Source: an uncultured Desulfobulbaceae bacterium
GTDB lineage: Bacteria; Desulfobacterota; Desulfobulbia; Desulfobulbales; BM004
Assembly: GCA_945787325.1 (NCBI GenBank)
Contig: CALZHP010000014.1
Span: 1-44,512 of the forward strand
Direction: 5' to 3'
Length of the DNA stretch: 44,512 nt
Both the position numbers and the translations under genes were made by a program. This document shows, one piece after another, positions 18,608-26,604 of the stretch (position 1 is its first letter; every line of letters starts with the position of its first letter). A model generated the notes under the pieces. The model saw only the letters and a program-made list of their open reading frames with translations. It searched no databases and was not told the DNA's origin.

Positions 18608-19414
18608 GTGCTCTCCTATCCACAAATTGACCCGGTGATTTTCAAACTAGGCCCACTTCAGGTGCGTTGGTATGGTCTGATGTATGTCCTGGGTTTTGTA
18701 GCATCATATATGCTGGTGCAGTATCAGATTAAGAAATTTAATCTGACCAAATTAGCCGAGCATTTTGAAAACCTGAACCTTATTTTGATTATCTGCCTTA
18801 TTGCAGGCGGTCGTCTGGGATATGTAGTTTTTTATAATCTTTCATATTATCTGCAGCATCCAGTCGAAATTCTGGCCACCTGGCAGGGGGGGATGTCTTT
18901 TCATGGAGCCCTGATCGGTCTGATAGCAGGTGGTTACATCTTTTGTAGACGTAACGCACTTAATTTTTGGGAAACGGCGGACGTTTATATAGTGACTACG
19001 CCAATTGGACTTGGTCTGGGTCGAATTGGAAATTTTATTAATGCCGAGCTTTTCGGTCGAGTTTCTGATGTGCCATGGGCAATGATATTTCCAGGCGGCG
19101 GGCCGTTGCCGAGGCATCCGTCCCAGCTCTATGAAGCTATGCTGGAGGGTGTTTTACTCTTTGTTATTCTCTGGTTTCTTAAAGGTTACACACATGGTGC
19201 TAAAAGATGGCCACATGGTGCTATGCTCAGTGTTTTCCTCATCTGTTACGGAATATTTCGTTATTTTGTGGAGTTGTTTCGTGAGCCGGATACACATCTT
19301 GGTTTCGTGTTAGCATCCTTCACCATGGGTCAGATCCTCAGTGGATTAATGATTCTTGCCGGGTGCATCCTCTTAGCCTGGCGGTGGAAATCTGATAATA
19401 AAGTCTCTGCTTAA
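18608..19414 (+). CDS. lgt: Prolipoprotein diacylglyceryl transferase (GTG start)
   Basis: GPLQVRWYGLMYVLGF, IAGGRLGYVVFYN, WQGGMSFHGALIG, GRIGNFINAELFGR, RHPSQLYEA. Confidence 0.97.
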   Translation: MLSYPQIDPVIFKLGPLQVRWYGLMYVLGFVASYMLVQYQIKKFNLTKLAEHFENLNLILIICLIAGGRLGYVVFYNLSYYLQHPVEILATWQGGMSFHGALIGLIAGGYIFCRRNALNFWETADVYIVTTPIGLGLGRIGNFINAELFGRVSDVPWAMIFPGGGPLPRHPSQLYEAMLEGVLLFVILWFLKGYTHGAKRWPHGAMLSVFLICYGIFRYFVELFREPDTHLGFVLASFTMGQILSGLMILAGCILLAWRWKSDNKVSA

Positions 19415-19418
19415 ACCC

Positions 19419-20867
19419 TCACTCAAACTCTAGGCTGACCGGGCAATGGTCGGAACCTTCTATTTCATTCAGGATTTCCGCATTCCGGACCCGTTTTTCA
19501 CTTTTCCTGTCGACACAGAAATAGTCAATACGCCAGCCGATATTTCTGGCGCGGGCGTTGAAACGATAACTCCACCAGGTGTAGTTGTCCGGGTCCTTGT
19601 TGAATTTTCTGAAAGTATCTATGTAGCCGTTTCCGATAAATTCATCCATCCAGGCGCGTTCCTCGGCAGTATACCCTGGATTTTTTTCGTTGGTTTTTGG
19701 GTTCTTCAAGTCAACCGGCTTGTGAGCTACATTATAGTCACCGCAAATGACCACGGATTTATCTTGTGCAAGATCATTGACAAAAGCCAGAAACTGGCGA
19801 TTAAAATCAAGTTTATAATCCATTCTGGTTAAACCGTGCTGGGCATTGGGAAAGTAAACATTGATAAAATAAAAATCAGCAAATTCCAGGGTAAGTACTC
19901 GGCCCTCCTGATCATATTCCTCAGTTCCAATGCCATTGATGACATTGAGCGGCGGCTTTCGGCTGTAAACGGCTACGCCGGCATAACCTTTGCGCACAGC
20001 CGGGTTCCAATACGAATGATAGCCGTTGATCTCTTTTAATGCTGTTGACAATTGATCGGGATGGGCCTTTATTTCCTGCAGGGCGATGATATCCGCATCG
20101 AGGTCCCGAACGATATCGGTAAAGCCTTTCTTTTCGACGGCACGTAAACCATTGACATTCCACGAGATAAAACGTTGCATATTTTGAGATTGTTTCTTTT
20201 TTGTTTTGTTGGGCAATCGGCGGGGAGTAACCCCGATTTTAGGACAATCGGCGGTAAGTATACAGCGGTCGCAATGAGGCGCCAATGGTTTGCAGGTTCC
20301 CTGGCCGAAGGCAACAAGCAGAGAATTTATGCGGATCCAATATTTTTCCGGCAATTTTTTCCGCAGGGCCATTTCTGTTTCCAGGGGTGTCTTGGTCTTG
20401 ACATATCCCCAGATATTCATGATGCGGTGAACATGGGTGTCAACACATATGGCCGGTTTATTGAAAGCCACCGAGACCACCAGATTGGCAGTTTTGCGAC
20501 CGACACCCGGAAGTTTAGTGAGTGGTTCAACTTCGGTTGGGATTTCATTATTAAACTTTTCCTTTAGAACCGATGGCAACTGTTTGAGGAAGCGTGCTTT
20601 ATTTTTGTAAAAACCTACGGGATAAATGAGTTTAGTTATTTCCTGCTCTGTGAGCAGAGCCAGCTCTTTAATATTTCGTGCTTTTTTAAACAACTTTGAA
20701 GTAGCTTTTGCAGTAGTCTCGTCTTTTGTTCTTGCGGAAAGAATAGTGGCAACAAGAATCTTGAAAGGCTCTTCGGTCTGCACGGCAATAAGATCCACCA
20801 CTGGGACATTGTAGGTTTTCACTTCTTCGCTTAATAACTCAATAAATCGGTCGATATCAACGGTCAT
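19419..20867 (-). CDS. Fusion protein: endonuclease III (Nth) N-terminal half plus exodeoxyribonuclease III (XthA-type) C-terminal half
   Basis: aa 1 to ~215: HhH-GPD LPGVGRKTANLVVSVAFNKPAICVDTHVHRI and 4Fe-4S C-x6-C-x2-C-x5-C (CKPLAPHCDRCILTADC); from MQRFISWNVNGLRAVEKKGF: IIALQEIKA, VICGDYNVAHKPVDL, RIDYFCVD, GSDHCPVSLEF. Confidence 0.93.
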   Translation of the reverse strand: MTVDIDRFIELLSEEVKTYNVPVVDLIAVQTEEPFKILVATILSARTKDETTAKATSKLFKKARNIKELALLTEQEITKLIYPVGFYKNKARFLKQLPSVLKEKFNNEIPTEVEPLTKLPGVGRKTANLVVSVAFNKPAICVDTHVHRIMNIWGYVKTKTPLETEMALRKKLPEKYWIRINSLLVAFGQGTCKPLAPHCDRCILTADCPKIGVTPRRLPNKTKKKQSQNMQRFISWNVNGLRAVEKKGFTDIVRDLDADIIALQEIKAHPDQLSTALKEINGYHSYWNPAVRKGYAGVAVYSRKPPLNVINGIGTEEYDQEGRVLTLEFADFYFINVYFPNAQHGLTRMDYKLDFNRQFLAFVNDLAQDKSVVICGDYNVAHKPVDLKNPKTNEKNPGYTAEERAWMDEFIGNGYIDTFRKFNKDPDNYTWWSYRFNARARNIGWRIDYFCVDRKSEKRVRNAEILNEIEGSDHCPVSLEFE

Positions 20868-20916
20868 TTTATAATCCTTTCGCCTTATATCCTTGATATT
20901 TCATGAAATATGCAGG

Positions 20917-21816
20917 CTATAAAAATTGGATGATATATCTTCCCGCCACCAGCACCATAATTATGCCGAGAATTAATTTAATAAGATGCTCTGGTACATA
21001 TCTCTGGCATTTCGCGCCAAAGTACATGCCCAGCAAACCTCCAATGCCGAAAAGAATACCAAGCAGCCAGTCAGGCGGCACCGTTTGGCCGTTATTGATC
21101 GGAATTGTGCTGTAAAATATTACGCCAGCAACCGATGTAATAAAGGTTCCGAACAACGCCGGTCCGGCAACGGCATAGACTGGAATATTCAGGATACTTA
21201 CACAGAACGGCGCAATAATCGCCCCGCCGCCAATACCATAGACACCGCCGATAATACCGACCACAAAAGTCAGGGAAGCCAGGGCCGGGATACTGAATGA
21301 GACCCTTTTGCCGCTGAAATCGAACTCCATGCGCCGTATGTTCCAGGTGACATTACTCACCGAAAAAGAGGGTTGAGTCTCAGGTGAAGATGGGAACGTC
21401 TTTATTTTAGTGATACCCTGGAAAAGACGAATGCCGATATACAACAGCACAACACCCACAAATAATTTGAAAACCCTAGGGTCCGGAAGATATATAACTC
21501 TGAAGTAATAACCAAGCAAAACTCCCGGTAATGTTCCCATAGTAATACAGGCAGCAAGCGGCCAGACCATACGCTGTTCACGAATATACCGGAGTATACC
21601 GCCTGGGGTTCCGACTATATTATAGAGAAAGTTTGTAGAACTTACTGAAGGGCTGGTAAAGCCCAGAACGCTCATCTGGAAGGGCATAATAAGAAAGGCC
21701 CCGGAAACGCCGGCCATAGAAGTGAAAAAAGAGATCACAAAGGCCACCAGTGGCGGGACAAATAAATAGGTTTCAACTCCGGAAACAGAGAAGACAATTT
21801 TGAACGTATCCAACAT
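20917..21816 (-). CDS. TauE/SafE-family sulfite exporter/permease
   Basis: Two-repeat polytopic protein with SMAGVSGAFLIMPFQMSVLGFTSPSVSSTNFLYNIVGTPGG and GGVYGIGGGAIIAPFCVSIL. Confidence 0.9.
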   Translation of the reverse strand: MLDTFKIVFSVSGVETYLFVPPLVAFVISFFTSMAGVSGAFLIMPFQMSVLGFTSPSVSSTNFLYNIVGTPGGILRYIREQRMVWPLAACITMGTLPGVLLGYYFRVIYLPDPRVFKLFVGVVLLYIGIRLFQGITKIKTFPSSPETQPSFSVSNVTWNIRRMEFDFSGKRVSFSIPALASLTFVVGIIGGVYGIGGGAIIAPFCVSILNIPVYAVAGPALFGTFITSVAGVIFYSTIPINNGQTVPPDWLLGILFGIGGLLGMYFGAKCQRYVPEHLIKLILGIIMVLVAGRYIIQFL

Positions 21817-22226
21817 ATCACTTTTCCAGAACAGCTAACATTGCATTGAAGTTTATAGACTTCTATTTAATAAATAACTTTAAACAATTTATATGTCCTT
21901 CCAGAAATGGAATGACATATCCATATCTACCATTATGAGTAAAAACTTTACAATAATTCCATTTTGTAAAGATTAAGTTGATGCAGTTAATGAGTTTTTT
22001 TTTATTTCTCGCTTGCATTCTCCGTGAGAGAGCATTATGAATAGCCACTCATTGGATGTGCTAATATTTTTGTGTTTTTAACACTATACCACATATATAC
22101 GTGTTTTATTTATTTTGAATTTGACAAGTACCATCTGATATCTTTGAAAATATCAATAGATTAAAAGTGGTTGCTGAAAAAAAGTTAAATTCAATACATT
22201 CAAAGATTTTAGGAGAGGAGGGAAGG

Positions 22227-23210
22227 ATGATGTTGAAAAAAATGTTTGGGAAGGTTGGAGGGATTTATGTGTTCCTTCTGTGTTCTCTGACCTTAAGCCC
22301 TGTGTGGGCCCTGGCCAGTGAAGTTTCAGCGGCATCACCGGTTCCGGTCGTTGACGGTGCGGATTGGTGGAAATGGCCGGTGATTCTGCTTGTTGTCACA
22401 TTCATAATGGGAATTATCGCCGTACTCGGAGGTGTTGGCGGCGGTGTGTTATTTGTACCAATAATCAGCGGTTTTTTTCCTTTTCACTTGGACTTTGTTC
22501 GCGGTACAGGCCTTCTCGTGGCACTTTCAGGGGCGCTTGCAGCAGGTCCAGGGCTTTTAAAGGCAAATCTTGCCAGTCTCAGGCTTGCTTTGCCGGTTGC
22601 ACTCATTGCCTCCACAATGGCGATAGTTGGCGCTATGGTAGGTCTTGCTCTGCCAACGCATATTGTACAGTTATGCCTCGGAGGAACTATCCTCGGTATA
22701 GTTGCTATTATGCTGACCGCTAAAAAATCAGAAGTGCCAGAAGTCCCTCAGGCCGACAATCTTTCATCGGCTCTCAGGATTTGTGGTATATATACTGAGG
22801 CTAGCACGAATCAGGAAATAAACTGGAAAGTTCACCGTACGCCAGCAGGTTTGTTTTCATTTATTATCATCGGCTTCATGGCCGGCATGTTCGGTCTTGG
22901 TGCGGGATGGGCCAATGTGCCTGTTCTCAACCTGATGATGGGTGCCCCTTTAAAAATCAGTGTTGCAACATCCAAATTCCTGCTATCTATCACAGATACT
23001 TCTGCTGCTTGGATTTACGTCAATAAAGGCTGCGTTATTCCAATGATGGTTGTTCCATCTCTCATTGGTATCATGCTTGGCTCTTTTGTTGGTGTCCGAC
23101 TGTTGAAAATTGCGAAGCCGACCTTCATTCGCTGGATGGTTATTGCAATTCTAGGATTTGCCGGATTAAAAGCATTGCACAAAGGCTTGACTGCCAGTGG
23201 CATTTTATAA
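22227..23210 (+). CDS. TauE/SafE-family sulfite exporter/permease (second, distinct paralogue)
   Basis: IAVLGGVGGGVLFVPIISGFFPFHLDFVRGTGLLVALSGALAAGPG and MAGMFGLGAGWANVPVLNLMMGAPLKISVATSKFLLS; SD AGGAGAGGAGGGAAGG upstream of ATG 22227. Confidence 0.9.
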   Translation: MMLKKMFGKVGGIYVFLLCSLTLSPVWALASEVSAASPVPVVDGADWWKWPVILLVVTFIMGIIAVLGGVGGGVLFVPIISGFFPFHLDFVRGTGLLVALSGALAAGPGLLKANLASLRLALPVALIASTMAIVGAMVGLALPTHIVQLCLGGTILGIVAIMLTAKKSEVPEVPQADNLSSALRICGIYTEASTNQEINWKVHRTPAGLFSFIIIGFMAGMFGLGAGWANVPVLNLMMGAPLKISVATSKFLLSITDTSAAWIYVNKGCVIPMMVVPSLIGIMLGSFVGVRLLKIAKPTFIRWMVIAILGFAGLKALHKGLTASGIL

Positions 23211-23236
23211 TAGCACGATGTAAGGAGGATTACCCA

Positions 23237-23683
23237 ATGAGTGAACATCAAATTACCAAGGAAGCAACGCAGGAACAGCTTTTATACGCAAATATTCTTG
23301 AAAAAGGCATGTTGATCGGCCTGATAATTATGTTTATCACCTTTGCTCTATATGTCTTAGGCATTGTGAAGCCGGTTATTCCGCTGGAACAGGTATCATC
23401 TTACTGGGCACAACCGGTTCATGAATATCTTGAAGCAATTAATAATAATTTCCTTCACATGGATCACCCGCCAACAGGCTGGGCATGGGTTGCCCTCATC
23501 GGCAAAGGCGACTTCTTAAACTTTTTACCAATAGCGATTCTTTCAGGTGTAACGATTGTATGTTACCTCGCTATTGTTCCTGGCCTCTTTGCCCGCAATG
23601 ACAAGGCCATGGGCATTATTACACTAGCTACTGCTGTAATATTATCATTGGCAGCAAGCGGCATCCTGGCAGTTGGCCATTAA
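23237..23683 (+). CDS. Small polytopic membrane protein (tentatively DUF1634-like), partner of the TauE permease
   Basis: Four hydrophobic segments; directly downstream and co-oriented with 22227-23210; family name tentative. Confidence 0.6.
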   Translation: MSEHQITKEATQEQLLYANILEKGMLIGLIIMFITFALYVLGIVKPVIPLEQVSSYWAQPVHEYLEAINNNFLHMDHPPTGWAWVALIGKGDFLNFLPIAILSGVTIVCYLAIVPGLFARNDKAMGIITLATAVILSLAASGILAVGH

Positions 23684-23710
23684 TATTCTTTACGTTTAGA
23701 GAACGAATTA

Positions 23711-23751
23711 AAAGGTAATGGTTTTGTATGCATGGACCATTACCTTTTTTA
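23711..23751 (+). terminator. Rho-independent terminator after the TauE operon
   Basis: AAAGGTAATGG / CCATTACCTTT followed by T run. Confidence 0.9.
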
Positions 23752-23963
23752 TTTACGGATCAAAAACTAAGCGGAACACTAAAGCAGGGGGAAACCTGAA
23801 TAGAGCTTTGAATTAGTGGCAGGACTTGGCAGGAAGTAACTTCATTTCATTCATGCATATCCAATATATAAATAACTCAGAGCACTGGTAAATCAGCCTG
23901 TTTTGTATTATTGTTCTAAATATAAGTACTTTTATAAAAAACTCTCATGGTTAAAACATAGTA

Positions 23964-24308
23964 ATGAGGCAAAATATGAGCGAAAAGAATAAAACTGCAA
24001 TTGATAAAGTTGAAGACACGATGGCCTGTACAGCTTACGCTGAAGCAGGAGAGCCTTGCCCGATAGATGGTGATGAAAAGAAAGGTGAAAAAAAAGAAAA
24101 GGGCCCGAAAGAATCAGTCGGGGACACGATGGCCTGCGCTGCTTATGCCGAAGCCGGAGAACCTTGTCCAATACATGGCGGGAAGAAGAAAGTTAAAAAA
24201 AAGGAAAAGGGTTCGAAAGAATCAGTCGAGGATACGATGGCATGTGCAGCTTTTGCTGAAGCGGGCGAGCCGTGTCCTATTGATAGTACCAAAAAAGAAA
24301 AAGACTAA
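23964..24308 (+). CDS. Small tandem-repeat protein, 3 x 36-aa Cys-containing units with Lys/Glu-rich spacers
   Basis: Repeated DTMAC[TA]A[YF]AEAGEPCPI[DH] separated by KKEKG.KES spacers; DNA period exactly 108 bp (24015, 24123, 24231). Confidence 0.8.
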   Translation: MRQNMSEKNKTAIDKVEDTMACTAYAEAGEPCPIDGDEKKGEKKEKGPKESVGDTMACAAYAEAGEPCPIHGGKKKVKKKEKGSKESVEDTMACAAFAEAGEPCPIDSTKKEKD

Positions 24309-24487
24309 CTTGATACTCGTTTTCAACTGCTACAATTAAACAACTGAAGGGAATTAGCCCGATTATTTCATGAGTAATTTTGAAAAGTTTGTATAACATC
24401 TTAATTTATCGACTGTTCCAGTAAATTGCCACAAGGTTTTTTTAAATCCAATTTGTACCAAACAGGTGAAGTATTATTTTATTCAAA

Positions 24488-24618
24488 ATAACTCACCCAA
24501 AGGGCGAGCCAATCAGGCCGAATCTACTTCGGTTCAAAGCAATTCGCATACTTCAGTATAGCGAATTGCTTTGAACCTCGTATCTTCAACCAACTTGACT
24601 CGTGAAATATCCAGTTTA
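24488..24618. repeat. Interspersed repeat family 2, copy B, containing a near-perfect 47-nt inverted repeat
   Basis: GGTTCAAAGCAATTCGC-ATACT-TC-AGTAT-A-GCGAATTGCTTTGAACC at 24531-24577; similar to 8518-8648. Confidence 0.75.
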
Positions 24619-25212
24619 GGAAACTATTTCAACTTTCCCGCTGTCAACATCATAAACACTTGGCACAACCTGTAACCTACCTGACTGGACTAAATCAGCC
24701 AGAACCGGTTCTGATGAAGTTAACTGGTCAGCTACGCTATTTGCCAGAGCGAATACCGCATTGGTGACTGGATCCCCTTGCTTATTTCTTGTTTCATTCA
24801 CAACTGGCTTAATTTTGTTCACGATATTGGCAATATGTCCTTCCACTCCAACCCCTGATACAGTAGCCGTCACCGCTCCACACTTTGTATGACCCATTAC
24901 CATAAGCAATGGAGTATGAAGATGAGCAGCGGCATATTCGATACTGCCCAGGGCTATGTCGTCTACGATATTGCCTGCGACCCGAATAACAAAAAGGTCT
25001 CCAAGTCCCTGGTCAAATATGATTTCCGGTGGCACTCTGGAATCAGAACAGGTTAAAACAATGGCAAAAGGCTGTTGGCCCCCTGAGAGGCTTTGGCGCC
25101 GAACTGAATCCTGATGCGGGTGGGTAAGACTGGAATCAATATATCTTTTGTTGCCCTCCAGTAAATTTTGCAAAGCCTGTTTAGCATCTGGGCCATTATA
25201 AGTATCACTCAT
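24616..25212 (-). CDS. Beta-class carbonic anhydrase
   Basis: GNKRYI, IVLTCSDSRVPPEIIFDQGLGDLFVIRVAGN, GSIEYAAAHLHTPLLMVMGHTKCGAV. Confidence 0.95.
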   Translation of the reverse strand: MSDTYNGPDAKQALQNLLEGNKRYIDSSLTHPHQDSVRRQSLSGGQQPFAIVLTCSDSRVPPEIIFDQGLGDLFVIRVAGNIVDDIALGSIEYAAAHLHTPLLMVMGHTKCGAVTATVSGVGVEGHIANIVNKIKPVVNETRNKQGDPVTNAVFALANSVADQLTSSEPVLADLVQSGRLQVVPSVYDVDSGKVEIVS

Positions 25213-25682
25213 TTCTCCCTCCTTATGCCTTGGCCTAAATTGATCATTTCAATTCAGGATTATTTAAAAAGGCATATTCATACTTAGTTGCATTCTCGCA
25301 TGTCAAGGAGAAAATATTTATTTACCTCGTGTTTTAGGAACATTATCGAGACCTTAAAGTGCAACTATTGTATTGGAGCTTGCAGGGCAGAATTGCTAAT
25401 GGCTTCAGCTGTGGACCAAAAAAGTTTTAAATGGATAATGGCTATTTGAGATAGCTGCTATTGGCGATAAAACCAAGATGAATGGCAGATAATGATGTTT
25501 GGAGTTTGGATAAACAAATACTATTATTGATAGCAGCAAGAAAAGATTTGGATCATGTCACATTAAGTGCAAATCAAGTGATAAACTTAACTACCGAATA
25601 GGAAGTGGAAAAGTTATCAAATATGATAAGATTATTCCTGTATAACGACATTAGCGGCAATTGTGATCTCATTAAGATTATC

Positions 25683-26099
25683 TTAATTTGATTTATTCAC
25701 CGCTTCTAAAAAGGCAGCCTTAAGCAATTCTTTTGGAGGCACCTCCGATACCCCGTATCTTCTTCAGGCTATTCCAAACTGATACGCATCACGTGCTGCC
25801 GGCTCTATATCCTGTCCATTTATCTGGATGGTTGGGCTGCCCAGATGTCTATGCATCTTTGCTTGTTCCCGTGTTGTAATAGCGACATACTCAAAATCGA
25901 TGGCAAGACCAAGTTCTTTGGCAGTGTTCTTGACCAAATCAATAGTAGGCTTAGTGGCACCGCACCGCTCTAAAGACGCAACTTTCACTTTGAGAGTTGA
26001 ACTGTTGCCGCTCTGGCCGCAGGCGACAACAAAAAGAAGGGTAACTGCTGCCATGGCTAGGATAGAAAGGTGATTCTTAGATTGCATATCTTTGTCCAT
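25683..26099 (-). CDS. Putative selenocysteine-containing thioredoxin-fold lipoprotein (138 aa if TGA at 25764-25766 is decoded as Sec)
   Basis: 111-aa ORF (lipobox LLFVVAC, SLERCGATKPTIDLVKNTAKELG, LGSPTIQINGQDIEPAARDAYQFGIA) then TGA, then in frame RRYGVSEVPPKELLKAAFLEAVNKSN*; resembles the C-R-x-Y...PP..L..A tail of small thioredoxin-like proteins with TGA at the Cys position. Confidence 0.65.
25735..25746 (-). promoter_or_regulatory. Candidate bacterial SECIS apical hairpin
   Basis: On the minus strand GGAG-GTGC-CTCC, loop beginning 21 nt after the TGA, loop starts with GU. Confidence 0.5.
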
Positions 26100-26604
26100 A
26101 ATGTATGCGCCCCAAAAGGCATAATGATTTATTGATATTAACCACTAACATTAAAATAAATTATACAACAACCGATTAAATATTACTTTAGTTACTTTAA
26201 GAAAGCCTTGCCAAAAAAGAAAATGCTAATAAACACCATTTCATTTCGCCATGTCCAATGGGTATCATAACAGGGAAAGTGTCGCAAATAAATCATGCTA
26301 GGGATAATAAGAACTGGTCAGACGCTACCCCAGACACTACTGACCGAAAACTCAATTAAAGCTTAGAGACAAAACAGCGCAAAGTGCTGGGAGGGGTAAA
26401 AGGACATGTTTTTGTGAATGAACCTGCAAGTTGAGTTAATTTGAATCCTGTTTTCAGGTTGCAAATCTTTTGCTTTTTGCATTAGCCATGGACCTCCATA
26501 CTTTTTCTATGGATTACATTATATAGTTGCGTTACAATGCCATACTTTTTTAACAGAAATGAATGAAGCGATTGGAGTCGCAATAGTCAGGACAGCTTGC
26601 AATC

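Noticed and set aside
24067-24339. Overlapping +1 frame ORF (MVMKRKVKKKKRARKNQSG...) within the tandem-repeat protein gene
   Set aside because: Lys/Arg-rich translation of the same repeats in another frame; the DTMAC...CPI frame has conserved Cys and better codon usage.
25482-25601. 39-aa ORF MADNDVWSLDKQILLLIAARKDLDHVTLSANQVINLTTE between the carbonic anhydrase and the Sec candidate
   Set aside because: No convincing Shine-Dalgarno, short, no recognisable family; the frame continues past a TAG but without further support. Could be a gene remnant but not claimable.
25747-25759. GATAC-GGG-GTATC hairpin as the SECIS itself
   Set aside because: Its loop lies only ~9 nt after the TGA, closer than usual for bacterial SECIS elements; the GGAG-GUGC-CUCC hairpin fits better.
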